Shown one piece after another: positions 16,365 to 28,680 of a stretch of 64,000 bases of DNA (within the stretch, counting starts at the first letter, position 1; each line of letters begins with the position of its first letter). Both the position numbers and the translations under genes were made by a program. The stretch comes from Chlorokybus atmophyticus (lineage: Eukaryota; Streptophyta; Chlorokybophyceae; Chlorokybales; Chlorokybaceae), in NCBI GenBank assembly GCA_009103225.1, contig RHPI01002368.1, forward strand, positions 389,977 through 453,976, written 5' to 3'. Under the pieces are notes generated by a model. That model did no database searches. It had not been told where the DNA came from and saw nothing but the letters and a program-made list of their open reading frames with translations.

Positions 16365-16901
16365 CTGTTGGGGTTGGGGTTGCATGTTGTTGTTGATGCT
16401 TGTCATTTTGTTGTGTTGAGTTGTATCAATTTCTGGCTCGCTCGCTCGCTCGCTCGTATCAGCTCCTGCATGAGCCTGGACTCTTATCTCCTTAGTATGG
16501 TATACTCTAGTAATGTTCTATTTCTTATGGAGTGGTAGGGTAAGTACTTGGGGCGGCGTGCGAGTGCGTGCGCGTGTACCAAAGATGCAAAGGGAAACTA
16601 TGTACGTGTGCGCACATGTGTGTAGTCCCGCTCTACGGTCACACGAGTATTGTGTCCAGCCAAAGAGCTGCAGCGTGTGTTTGCACCCGGTGTGTACCAC
16701 ACGAGTAGATGACACGAGATGACGTGTGGTGTGATTGCGGTAGGTAGTGCGAACATATGGGCGAGTGCACAACTGACTAGCACAGTATGAATGGTGTGGT
16801 TGTGATTGTGCCGGTGTACAAAAAGGTATATGCTGTCGTTCTGCTTACACTATCGCATGCATCGTGCATACATGCCAAATGCCGCACACACGCACCATTG
16901 A

Positions 16902-16992
16902 AACGACCACCAGGATAAACCACGCTCACACTACCTACTTCTGTACCTACCCCGCCACCACTACAAGTAACCCACCCCTGGTAGTCATGCAC
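16902..16992 (+). repeat. Dispersed short repeat, copy 1 (diverged)
   Basis: Begins near GACCACCAGG and ends in TAGTCATGCACG, with a CT/AC-rich middle containing CTACCTACTT. It resembles copies at 17691, 34419 and (inverted) 27386, but is the most diverged. Confidence 0.4.
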
Positions 16993-17690
16993 GCAAAGAA
17001 TATAGAACACAGGGGCCAACAAGCAGCCACAGCAGCCAGTAGCAACGCAACCAGCAACCAATAAAGCGATAAGCACCACAACAAACAACAAGCAACACAG
17101 AGCCTAGCTAGCTACACTAAGGGGGCTGCTGCTACCTATGTGCAATGTGTAGGCAGTGGCAGTAAGGACGAGATCTGCCAAACTACCTGCACAAGGTAGG
17201 GAGTAGGCAAAGGCGAAGGTTAGGTAGTGCTGATGGGCAGGGGAGTGGACAGCAACAACGACAATGCCGACAAGGCTGATGACAGCGACCAGACCCCGCC
17301 GCCAGCAGCCTCGTGGCTTGCTTTTAACTGTCGCAAAACAACGGATGCAGGCTACTAGCCGTTAGAGTTAGGGTGAGACAGGCAAATTGTGCAGCATACA
17401 TGTGCAAGCAGATGTGCACTCATGCATGCAATCGGCACAGTCCATCACCTGCACCGGGGCTGTGGTTAGCGATGTACAGGATATGCGAGCAACTGATAGC
17501 CACATGCATTCGCACAGCATCAACCACATGCAACGCACATAGTTAAAGTGCCCTTGCCGCTTAATTGTCGTCTCGTGCATTGTTTGTATTGCTTCTGCTG
17601 GGCTACTGCGTGCTCAGATGCTGCGTTCTTGTACTTTGCATTTGCCATACAAGGACAGCCTATGCAAGCAACCCAATGCACGTGCATGTT

Positions 17691-17768
17691 GCATACACAA
17701 CCACCGGGCTGACTCTACTCCCTACCCTAATGCTACGTTTACTGCCCTCCCTGTAAGTCATGCATGCA
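17691..17768 (+). repeat. Dispersed short repeat, copy 2
   Basis: Begins GCATACACAACCACCGGGCT and ends CCTGTAAGTCATGCATGC. Start and end match copy 3 at 34419-34509 closely; the pyrimidine-rich middle is variable. Confidence 0.6.
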
Positions 17769-18605
17769 TTCACGGCAGTGGTTGTTACTTACACCACGGT
17801 GATGGGTATGAACCTCACATGTTCACAGATAATTATGTGTGCGAAAACCCCTTTGCATCTCTTGTGCACGCTAGGCGCGTGTGTGGTTGTTGGTTTCATA
17901 ATAATCATCATCAATAATAATCGGGCCTTGAAGCTTGCCATCCAGAGAATCTTGCGATGCTAAAGGTTGACATAACCCTGAGATGCACGCATCTAGTACA
18001 ATGAATTTCGTGGTGCCTGCAGGTAGAACAGGTTCCCTTCTGTATTGCCGCTGCTGCTGCTTGCATGCGTATGTAAAGCCGCGCATCCTTGTAGCCTCGG
18101 TCCTTGTGAGTTAATGCATCAGTTGTGGTCGGCAAGAGGAGGCGCTATTTGCATCAGCAACCTATCAAGGTGTGGCCTTTCTTCTGCACGGGCATGTCAC
18201 ACAATTCTACAGACCTATGCTCTCTAATATTGCTGTTGCAACACATGATGTGCCGTGAAATAGACATGATAGCCATCAACGACCCTAAACAGCAGGTAGT
18301 AGGTATAGCAATGTGTACCAGACGTGCGGAGAGCACAACACACAGGCTGCGAGAGAACAACACGCAGCACATACTCTTTGGTTCTGTACAGACTACACGC
18401 TAACCATTACCTGCTTGCATTGTCTCCGTCCGCCAGGCGCAAACAGCTGTCTACATGTACGCTCTCGAGTACCGCGATGTCCCACAGATGTATCAACAGC
18501 TGTACAAACACACTGCAGATACATGTAACCAGTCAGTTGCCACGCAAACACAACACGAGCGCATAGTGTTGGACACTATGTATGCACTTCACCAATGGCG
18601 TCATG

Positions 18606-21600
18606 TTACAGCGACAAGGCTGTGTTCTTGACGTTGAAGCACGGACATGTGACACGCACTGTAATGTCGCAATACCTGCGGAGTTCTGGTTGCTCTGCAA
18701 ACTTGCTTGTGTGTCCCCGTGCAAACAGCTCGCACACTTTAGGCATGTCGCGATCGCCGTACACGCTGCGCGACAAAACCAGCATCGTCACTTACACCCC
18801 ACCACAATAGTAATGCAATGGCCTCATGCGTGCCAAGCATACGTGTAAACAGCACTTACGGTTGCTTTCGGCGAAATGTGTTCCACATGCTCATGAAGTC
18901 CTTCTCATGTGCAGCGAGGTTCTTGAATGACTCCAACATCTGCACTCAAGAGCATCGGCTGAGTTCTCGTGCATGCACGGGTTTACACTTGCGCCAAAGA
19001 ACAAGATTGCACCCACACGCATACACTCAGATCGTGTATGTCTGTATGCACGTACGAGGCAGGCGTGTACAACCTGTCCCACAAAACATACATCACATAC
19101 CCTGCGATCATCTGCTTCAGCCTGTTCCTCATCCAACTCATCATCGCTATCTCTATCAGACAGCACCTCCTCCAAAGTCATCAACTGTCACAAGCCAGCG
19201 TTTAAGCAGCACAGGAAATCTGCCGGAGAACAGCAAGACTTGCTGATTGACAATGACACTAACGCGTCACAGCCGCCTTCAGCATACCTGTGCCGTTCGC
19301 GAGTGGTAGAACCTCCTTGCAGAAAGTGCTTCCTTCCTGTCATGAAGAAGTTAAGCGCCCTCGCGCACGGCAGGAATGAAATGAATATGCACGCAACACC
19401 TTAATATATGCAGCAACATTCTATGCATACATACAAAATGACGCGAATACAGGTACATGTTTAGTATCGTATCTAGATATGAGTATAAGTGTACACATGT
19501 AAGTACAGACACACCGACAGAGACAGAGCAGGGTAGCAGCAATCCAGAGTGCATACGCTTGCGCTGACAGCAAGGTCGGTTGTTTGGCTGGCCGCTTCTC
19601 GACTTTAGCCTCCACCTTGATTTCCTCAGCCTGCACCTGCTTAACTGTTGGTTGCGTACTCGACGGTTGACTCACTGCTGCCTGGTCATCAACTGGCGCC
19701 GTCAACGGCTTGACAATCAGCTTCTTAGAAGTAACTGCTGGAGTGGTCAACGGCGACTTTGACCTGTCCTTTGCATTGGACACATCCATCGACTTGGACA
19801 TATCTATCGATATGGAAATGTCCATCGGCTTGGACACGTCCGTCGACATGGACACGTCCTTTGACTTGGACACCTCCATCGACTTGGACATGTTGATCGA
19901 CTTCGACACATCCTTCGGCTTTGACACATCCACCGACTTGGACATGTTGATCGACTTGGACGCATCCTTTGACTTGGACGCATCCTTTGACTTTGACACA
20001 TCCATCAATTTGGACGTGTTTATTGACTTAGACATGTCTTTCAACTTGGACATGTCCCGTGATTTCGAGTTAGACTTGGTGGCTTTGAGCTTGGAGATGG
20101 ACTTGGAGGGTTCTTTAGAGATGGACTTGGACTTGGACTTGATCGATTTGGAGGAGACTTTGTCTACCTTCTCTTCTGCGCTCGCCTCACAAGGTGGTGG
20201 CGCCTCCGACTGCACCTCTGCTTTGGGAGGAGAGGTGAGTTTGCCAGCTGTCAACTCGGGCGCTTCTGCTTCTGTGATCAACACATCTCTCTCCTCCAGG
20301 TTGTTGTTGTTGGGTTGAACAGGTGCTGAGTTGGACGACGACGGGTGTGAAGCCAACTCGGTAACTTCTGATACGTCCGCGGGCCGGCTGCTGGCTTTCC
20401 CTCCCGCCGCGCTGGCCGAACCACCTGATGATAGCAGAGACATGTTGCAGTTGCCCCAAAGCTCAGTCAAAAGCCGCAGCCACCCTGCCCACGTCTTTGG
20501 CCTGCTCATGAAGTAGAATGACTTCGCGACAATCGTCCACTCGAAATCAAGCGGCTTCTCGCCAATGAATTGGCCTTCTGCATCATAAAGCTCTGGTCGA
20601 GGTTGAACTGTGATCTGCAACAGCAATTTAGTCACATGCATAAGCTAATGTACGCGTGCTGCATTGCACCTCGTGTCTCTGACATAAGAAACAACCATAA
20701 ATGCCAAGACATACTTGATGTGTACAATATGCCTGCATACGAACAAGCTAATGCACCTGTATTGCACCAACACACAGCAGCATGCGAGACTACAAACAGC
20801 ACAGAAGCATACAAATAATCAGGAAGCCCATACCACAAGGCAAGACCTTGCCGCATCTGATCAACTTACTTGAGGTGTACGGTTGGAGCGCGCGTCAAAG
20901 GGTGCGGAATATTGAAACAAATCGTGCGAAGCCAACACATGTAAAGACAACCCAATCACAGAACCGCACTTCAAGCAGCAGAACGGGCATTGGTAATGAT
21001 ACACAACTTCTATCCGTTTCCGGCCCCCGTCAAACATGTATGTGAACAGAAGCTCGCCAGAGTCCAGTACTTGCGTCTTTGAACTGACATCCCCACTCAA
21101 CACGGGAGACGGTGAGGAGATGTCGGCATGCACCTACAACCACAGCAAGGTTGTAATCAATATATGCCACAAGATGTCACAACAGAGAGACACTGACTCA
21201 AGTGAAAGGACCTACCATGCACTAACATGGTTATGTTGATAGGCCATGCATGCCAGCTGTAGATGCAACCAGACAAAACAACACACTTCCGGGCCGGTTA
21301 TAATACCAGGGGGAGAACTATTTGCAATTGTGTGATCAAAGAATACACCTACTTTCAGGAATACTGCACTCTGTCCCTGAGGAAGCGGCTCCACATACAG
21401 CTGCGCAACGCCACGGATGCTGCGTTTCCTCAGGACCCCCCTGCTGAGCTGTATCAGGCGCATAACCACAGTGTGCTTTGACACAGCTTTGGGAGGCAGC
21501 ACTGATCGCAGCGGCACTGAGGCGTAGCTCACTGTGCTGTTCACGGGTATGCTGCCCAGTGCCATGGTTTCTGCGTGCCAGACAAATGTCAGCTGAGAGC

Positions 21601-23674
21601 AGTGAGTGTGCCAATGGTCAGCGCATTTGGCATGTGCGCACACTGAGTGCAGTGCCGCAATACGTTGTGTTCATGCACTACACCAACGTAACAAGCATGG
21701 TGCACGCACACACGTGTTTAACCCTTAATGGATCAGGGACACTTGCCTGCACTGATTGGAGCGCCTTGCGGTCGTCTCAATAATCGGAGATCGGGATGAG
21801 CTTCTGCACAAGCCAACACAGCGCGATGTGTAAGCAATGTGTACAACAGCAAACCGATGTATGCACGACGAATACAGCTTTTCACCGCACGATACAGGTT
21901 TCAGACATATGTCAATCAGTTGTCCTACATTGGGGCCAGAATTAAACACGAAACATTCTTGCATTAAGTTGAAAAGCATGGATGCCGATATCGGAACCTG
22001 AATTGCACACCGCACGAATGCATTTACAATGATGAACGGGTTGTGCAGAATCAGGGGTGTGTCACACTGCACATGTCGCACATCCTAATACACCCTTCAT
22101 GCCCAATTATGAGCGTCTTAGATGGCATGCACAACACAGACAAGCGCACTGCGCGCACTCACCCCATACAATAAATAGTAGTTCAAAGGTGCTGGCCACC
22201 TTGTCTTGAGTAATGCCAGCCCAGGGGAAAAATGCACACGGCAACTCTTTACTCTCTGTGCGTCCGGACGTGCTCGCTTCACCACAAGTGAAGGGGACAG
22301 ACAGACATCGCGCACGACTAACCTGATACACTGCTATGACTAATCATGGACATGCAGGTCTGAGCCTACCATGCCGCAAAGCTCAAGGACTCACTGGAGT
22401 TGCAGTTGGCGACGGGTCCACCACAGCCACAAGAACAGACATCTCTTGCGGCTCTTCTGAGAGAGAAGAGTAAGTGCGTGCATTTAGCGGGACGTTTGCC
22501 TGAGCTTGCTCGTCTGTACACCTTGCCAACGCCACTGCGACAGTTATATCCACCCTGCGAGTGTGTGCGAGCGTGTTAAGCAACGGACCCACTAGTCTTC
22601 AACATACACGTGCAAATGAACAAGCTTACTTTGGTGCGTCGCTGCTTGCATCAGCGGTCTGTTTGTACTCTCTGCATAGACAACAAGCTATGGTCAAGCA
22701 ATCCGCACATGATGCTCAGCGTGAAAAGTGCATGTGACCAACAAAAATCACATGTTCAACGCAGCAAATGCCAGCCGCGTGTGCAGAAAGGCGCTTATGC
22801 CTGAACTGACATCTTAATGCTACCAGGAACCAGGCGCAAGCATAAACAGCTGAAAGCGCACCTTGCAAGTCGTCGCGCTTGTCTGCAGTAACTCAAGTTG
22901 CGCCGCAAAAATATTGGCTGCGCACAAATTGAAAGCCACGTATGAGTCAAACACAGCGACTTGTGGAAAGCGAGTTGCGAGCACCAAACAGAAAGCATTG
23001 CCACAATCATTGAACAAATATTTGTCACTTGATATCGCTGGACAAACATGTGCACTGTGACAGGTTGCAACGTAGACGGCAACAGTAGAACACATGCAAA
23101 CAGCATGTCAGTGTCCCATCAATCTTATTAAGCACACGTACGGCATGTACAAAAAGACAGTCATGAAAAAGCAAGTCAAGAAAACGAATGCAAAGCCAGA
23201 GCGGTTTTTGGCAACACTACTATATTGCGACAATCCTCGCAATATCCTCGCATATAAATTGTTCTTGCAATCCACATATTGACAAACCCCACTACTATAT
23301 TGCGACAATCCTCGCAATATCCTCGCATATACATTGTTCTTACAATCTAAATCGTCACTTTTAGTGCGCATACGAGCAGTAGAGTTTGGCAATGCTTTAG
23401 TATACATACGAGAGCTGAACGCACAGCGTGTCCTCACCTTCTGCTTCCACTTGCCGTTGAGCTTGGCATACATAGAGACTGGGGGTGCATAGGCACGCAC
23501 AAGGCCGGGCTCTACGCCTTCGTGAGGGCGTGGTGACGGCTCCGGCGTTGAGGCGGCGGCGTTTGCAGCGGCGGCGGTGGAGGTGGTAGCTCGCCCAGCT
23601 GAGGACCTGCTCTTCTCCCTCTCAGATCTGGGAGCTGAAAACCCTCCACTCCCACCATTGCTGCCGCCGGCCAT
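18606..23674 (-). CDS. Su(z)12/EMF2-family Polycomb PRC2 subunit
   Basis: Thirteen exons in transcript order, all in phase: 23438-23674, 22862-22959, 22395-22554, 22163-22330, 21886-22084, 21747-21803, 21353-21570, 20870-21133, 19557-20614, 19288-19336, 19101-19184, 18860-18939, 18606-18765; about 943 residues. The early block AQPIFLRRNLSYC matches the Su(z)12/EMF2 N-terminal region. The C2H2 finger is YHYQCPFCCLKC ... LHVLASHDLF (residues about 425-450). The C-terminal VEFS box is complete: RRFYHSRTAQ/LMTLEEVLSDRDSDDELDEE, HEKDFMSMWNTFRRKQP/VYGDRDMPKVCELF. Su(z)12 proteins hold PRC2 together and are needed for H3K27 methylation; the VEFS box contacts the E(z) methyltransferase. Between finger and VEFS box a large exon encodes about 350 Ser/Lys/Asp-rich residues, including hexapeptide repeats. 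The intron 21571-21746 has a GC donor (CAG/GCAAGT) fixed by phase on both sides. Confidence 0.9.
19755..20065 (-). repeat. Coding 18-bp minisatellite (S-K-x-x-D-V/M/A repeats)
   Basis: Inside the large Su(z)12 exon about fifteen tandem six-residue units of the pattern S-K-x-x-[DE/N]-[VMA] follow one another (for example SKSKDASKSKDA). The frame is kept while the units vary, so the array is translated. Read on the other strand it makes an unrelated Asp/Leu/Ser ORF, which is an artefact. Confidence 0.85.
23215..23347. repeat. Tandem duplication in Su(z)12 intron 1
   Basis: Two copies of a 58-base unit (23215-23272 and 23290-23347), 75 bases apart and nearly identical. Each contains the inverted pair ATTGCGA...TCGCAAT. 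Confidence 0.85.
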
Positions 23675-23887
23675 GCTGCTACTCCTCCATCCACGGCAAC
23701 CTCCGGTTCCTCCTCCAGAACCCCTTGGCCGCCGCCCAATCCGCCAGCAACGTCGCCGCCAACCCCACCAACACCGCCAGCAACCCCAAAACCCTAACTC
23801 GCGCACAACAGATTAGGGTTCTGCGCACTGCTTGTGCGCTATGCAAGTAGTAACAAACTAAGCCTAAACCCTGAACTGTAGCTCAAC
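23675..23887. promoter_or_regulatory. Head-to-head spacer, Su(z)12 / methyltransferase
   Basis: Only about 213 bp separate the start codons, so the promoters are shared or overlapping. It contains GATTAGGGTT and AACCCTAA, common promoter-proximal (telo-box-like) strings in plants. No CCAGGCC array is present. Confidence 0.45.
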
Positions 23888-26690
23888 ATGGCTGCGGCGA
23901 TGGTGGCGGTGGGGTTGGCGATGGAGGTGTCATGTGCCGGAGGATGTGCTGCTACAGGGTTGCAACGGTCGCAACTTGGAGCAGGCGTGTCTGTTCCTCG
24001 CCGCCGCATTGCCGCTGGACGGTTCGCTGTCAAAGCCTCCGCGACACAGGTAGCTCGGCATTTGTTGCTTCACACTTTGGTGACTTTTTATCATTGCCAT
24101 TACTTTCCTGTACCCATGCTACAGGCTTTTATCGCAGCATTGTGTAGACATGACTCTTCATGAACAGTGCTATTGCATATGTGCATGCATGCAAGCATGC
24201 AGCCTGGTATGTTGCCACTGTATGAGCTGCTTTGAGTGGCAGTCGATGTTAATGAAGCCCAATGCCTCTCCCTGTTTGTGTTTGAGACAGACTGTATGTG
24301 TGCGTGTCACGTATTCTATCTTGCACACGACTTGGCTGTGTGCAATCAGCTCGTTGTCACTTGATGCATTCGGCTCAACTGCGAACAACTCCTTCCCACT
24401 GTAGTTGCGTCTCAGTCTGTCAGGGCCAACTTGCACAGGTGAACATGAATTTCTGATCATCATGAACCGTCTATTTGCTGCAGAGTACGCTTCCAACAGC
24501 AGTTGTGGACAGAATACAGCCCCTCCTGAACGGGCCGGCGCTAATGGTTGCAAGACCCAAAAATACACTGGAGGTTGTGGACGCTTACATCCAAGAAGGT
24601 ACGATATGTATAGCATATTGATTCCGCTGTGTCATTCAGTCGAGTTTTACTTGACATGAATCACAATGTGTGCACACTTGCGTACGTGCGCATGCATGGG
24701 CGTGTGTGTGCGTGCCGCTTCGTGCATAGGCGTGCACGCGCATGCATGTTGTTGGTACGCGCGCGTACGCGCACGCACGAAGCAGTACGCACGCACAATG
24801 TTTGTTGGTGTATGCATGCATGCGCACATGTTTGTCTGCACGCATGCATGTGTGTGCATGTGGAGTGTACATGATGTATGCCAAGCCAGTGCTGTGTATA
24901 AGTCTTGCTTTTTCGCACAAGGTTGTTGGTTGAGTGGGTGGTTTGCTTACTCATCTCGTTGTGTTCTGGTTGCTGTAGACTGAGCACTGTCGTCATTGCG
25001 CATGTCATACCAACAAACTTAAACCCACTTCCATTTCCTCACAGGCATTGTTGACGAGGCATACAGAGGCGAGTACGGCCTTCTTCACCCGTCTATCTAC
25101 TGGACCCGTCACTGGCCCACAGCAGTGGTGAGTCCCGACACAACATCCACACAACAACACATCATACAAGTCGCTCAATGTAACATCTTGCTCAGACAAC
25201 ATCATCAAACAGGCCGCATCAGCAGAGTTGCTCGCGCGGCCCGAGCTTGTGAGAGATATGAGGGTGTGCGAGCTTGGCGCGGGGTTAGGCCTTGCGGGCC
25301 TCGCTGCGGCGATGGCGGGCGCAAAGAGGGTGTGAGTTTTGTAGTTGTAATTGTTGTGTCGGGGTGGTAACTGTTGGCGTGTATACTGGTGTAGCTGTGT
25401 GCATGCACACATGAGCATGCGCTCGTGCAAGTGCACATATGGAGGTGTACATGCATGCACATACACAAGTGCATTTGCATGTGTATGTGAATCGTTGGCA
25501 CACACACGTACACGGCTATGTAAAGGCCGAAGCACGCATTTTATGTGCATACGCATGTATGTGTCCGACATTCATCAGCGCTTGCACAGGTGGTAATCAC
25601 GGACAAGCAGCTCATGGCTCTGCAGTATGCTCAGCAGTCTGCAGCAACCAACGGCCTTCGGAACAGTGACACACAGGTGGTGTAAAAGGATGTTTCTGCT
25701 TGTTAGTGGCGTATGCTGTGTATGCAATTCTTTTTAGCCCACATATGCTCTATGTGCATAATCAACTGGTTGATTGCGTGTTGTATCAAGTGCAGGAGTT
25801 GGCATGGGGAGAAAATGAGCCTTTCAATGATGCGTTAGAGGGCGCTTTTGACACCGTGCTTATATGTGGCGTGATATACGGCGCCGTAAGTGAGTGCATG
25901 CCCAACATATCTGACAACATCTTCATTAGCGCTTGTTGCAGTTGACAGTTGCATTGTGTGTATTGGTTGCTCATTCATGCCTACAGCGCCTATATCTGCT
26001 CTGGTGAAGAGGCTGCTAACGAACGATGCGCCGTCGCGGCTGCTTGTATTTGACCCGGCTGAAACCTTCTCTGGAGCAAGGTTTCTGTTGTTGTGCTTCC
26101 ATGTTGTGCTCTTGTGTTGTGTTGTTAATGTTGTGCATCTATGTTTTGCTGCTCCACCTGTGCCCATGCACCTTCCTTTTTGTTTCCATGCTTTGGCCTT
26201 ATCGATACAATAATCTGGACAGCAATTGCTGTGCGATATGTACAAGTTGGGCATTATACTTGCTGTGTGCTGTTGTGCATGATAGTTATTGTTTGTAGCT
26301 GATACTTGTCGGTATTTGTTGTTGAACAGAAAAAGATTCATTGACACGGTGACGCAAGAGACCGGCTTGAGAGTGTCTGAGGAGAAGCAGGTTGGAGTTT
26401 TTCCTTGTGCTGTCCATCGATACATGATGTATATCCGTATCACTCAATCCCGTGCAGAGTAGCCCGCAAGCTTGTGTGTGCGTGTGCACTTGCGCACGTG
26501 TGTATGCGTGCGCGTGCACGCATGTGGGTCTCTCTCCATGTTTCTGTTTATCCATCTGCCTACAGTTGATGGTGTTGGTTTTCTATGACTGCAGTTGGTT
26601 GCAAACATGGCGTGCGGGCCCGCGCAAGCATTCGACTTCTCATTGGAGCCCCGCGTGCAGCTGTTGGTACTTGAGAAGGGGGCCAAGTGA
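23888..26690 (+). CDS. METTL21-type (methyltransferase 16 family) SAM-dependent methyltransferase
   Basis: Exons 23888-24049, 24484-24598, 25045-25127, 25213-25329, 25590-25676, 25796-25885, about 25987-26080, 26330-26390 and 26595-26690; about 300 residues. Domain evidence: GEYGLLHPSIYWTRHWPTAV, SAM motif I RVCELGAGLGLAGLAAA, motif II VVITDKQLMALQYA ... NGL, then DTVLICGVIYGA in place of the D-x-x-Y motif, RLLVFDPAE, and the C-terminal VQLLVLEKGAK. The family methylates lysines or histidines of other proteins. The first 54 residues look like a plastid transit peptide (MAAAMVAVGLAMEV ... RRRIAAGRFAVKASA). The junction between exons 6 and 7 does not keep phase with canonical splice sites: the donor GCC/GTAAGT is phase 0 but the acceptor before CGCCTATATC is phase 1. 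The substrate is unknown. Confidence 0.8.
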
Positions 26691-26869
26691 CAGTGACAAT
26701 GATGTACATGTACACATTACTTATTTACTGATAAAGTTGGCTCGTTAGGGAGCACATGCAATAGTAGACATTATCTTTAACTTGGTAGTTGATGTACAAG
26801 TGATGCGCAAGACTGTTGCTGGACATATGAATACAATAATAATAATAACTGATGCGTCTCTTATTCCCC

Positions 26870-28680
26870 TCAGATTGCCAGCCCGAAGACAGTGGTTATG
26901 CAGTACATGGTCTTGTTCTCCCACCTGACAGTCCTGCTTCCTGCAGACACATATACAGCAATAACCTTAAGCGCACAAGGGGAGAGGGGGGGGTAAAAGG
27001 TATAGGTGTGCAGATGGGCGCATGCGTAAAGAAAGGACAACCAATACTGTACACACGTGCATGATCTGGTTTACTATTACTGACCTGCTTGCGTGCGTGC
27101 GTGCGAATGACAAAGCATGACAGACCGCATATATAGCAACAAGGTACAAAATGCTGTCCCTGTTGAAATGGTGAGTGGTAGGATGATGGCATGACCATGG
27201 GCTCTAGTTGTATGTATGAACATGTTGCATGGCATTGATCCTACCCTCTGTCAGTCTGCTTGTGTGCCTTGTGCATGTGTGTGCTTGTATGCATGCGTGA
27301 CTGACGGAAGTCGGTGGTTAGTGTTGTAAGTTGCAGTGGTAGTAACGAAGATAGTGCTGAAGAGCCCGGTGGTCATGTGTATGAACACGGTGATGGTTAG
27401 TGTGCATGGCTGATGTTGGTATGCGCATGCGTAGCTAGCGTATGCATGTGGCTCAACTTGCATGCACACCATGCATGTCGGATCTCTTGTATACGGTAAC
27501 ACATACCATCGGTGGTGTTGTCCCAGTAGCAGGAGCTTGCGGTGTGTAGTCCAGCGCCATTCTTTTGCATCAGCACGCAGGTAACTACCACAACAACAGT
27601 TGCTAAGATAAGCGGTCACACAAACACTTGCATGCAACTACCTAGCATACCGTAGATTCAGGTACCACAAGCGATTACACGCGTGCGCACGCACGCACGC
27701 ACGCACTCGCACTCACACTCACACTCACACTCACACTCACCTGCAGTCGCTACTGACATCAATGCATGTACCAACACACATGCACGCGCACACACACGCG
27801 CGTGCGCATGCAGTAACACTCATGCATGCCCGTTCAGCATGGACACACCCAGTTATGCACACGCAGGCTGCCTTAAAAAAAGTCATTGTGCTGTTTGCAT
27901 ACAACAGTGCTGTGCTGCACCACGCTCGGTGGGTGAGTAACATCACGGACACATGTATGTCGCACAGTACAACACGTGTTCAAGTTCACAGTCATAAGCA
28001 GCTTTGGGAAGACGCACGCACGCTCGTTGCTTACCAACGTACTTGAAGGGTTTGTTAAGGGCTGTGAGGCGCTTGAGACAGGCCTCAACCACAGATGACG
28101 TCCACTGCCCAACCTGCGCATGATATTTACATGTGAACAGCGAACCTACAAACTTCAACCTATGTAACCAAGTATAACAGCGGCATCTCCTCGTAAATAC
28201 ACTTCCACCTCAAGAAAGGTATGTATGTCTGCCCTCTGTGTGCGTGCGTGGGACACAATGTGCTGCATGATTGGTGTGCAAACTGATCGACTTTGGCTGA
28301 CCGCACTGTAGCGCAATTGCAGCACGACAGAGTACCAGTGATGTAGCTGAGCACAACCTGTGTGACTGAGTTATGATATGCACAAGTTGTAGTGTGGCAA
28401 TGCATTGGGTAACTATGTAACTCAATTGACAGTTGAAACACGTGTAATCAAACGCCTCATACCTTTTTGTGTGAGTAGACGGCGTTGAGAAGAATCAGGT
28501 CTATGGACTCCTTGATGATGTTGTTCACGTCCTCCGCCACAAACGCCGACTACGCAAACCAACTAATGTGAGTATGTCAAGCAGTATTGACTACCTCCGT
28601 TCAGGCAAGGCCAGGCCAGGCCAGAGCCGGCCAGACTAACCCAGGTTACTCACCTCTTCCGACGTCTGCAATTCGTCCAT
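26870..28680 (-). CDS. DYNLT1: Dynein light chain, Tctex type
   Basis: Exons in transcript order: 28654-28680 (nine residues), 28463-28549, 28035-28113, 27507-27584, 26870-26940; 113 residues, the usual length. Conserved blocks: [59 protein letters not shown], then the hallmark ending [20 protein letters not shown]. Tctex-type chains bind dynein intermediate chains in cytoplasmic or axonemal dynein. Its presence fits a cell with flagella. The last exon lies 566 bp from the previous one and is too short to show as a long ORF. Its 3' end is 180 bp from the methyltransferase stop codon. Intron 4 carries a dispersed repeat copy. Confidence 0.93.
27291..27386 (-). repeat. Dispersed short repeat, copy 4 (inverted, in DYNLT intron 4)
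   Basis: Read on the minus strand it starts CATACACATGACCACCGGGCT and ends GTCACGCATGCAT, like copies 2 and 3, with a similar CT/AC-rich middle. Confidence 0.5.

Larger units (their letters stand above)
16365..18605. other. 2.2-kb tail-to-tail spacer with dispersed repeats
   Basis: No gene recognised. It contains a CTCG run (16436-16456) and two copies of a short dispersed repeat (16902-16992 and 17691-17768). The small ORFs present have no recognisable domain and no coherent splice sites. Confidence 0.5.

Noticed and set aside
19710-20318. Plus-strand ORF of about 200 codons, Asp/Leu/Ser-rich
   Set aside because: It is the antisense of the Su(z)12 large exon and mirrors the hexapeptide repeat. 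The minus strand has the domain-bearing frame with matching splice phases.
27291-27440. Candidate last exon of DYNLT ([14 protein letters not shown] frame)
   Set aside because: It does not match the family's C-terminus. The true exon at 26870-26940 gives [11 protein letters not shown] and the correct phase. The region is a dispersed repeat copy.
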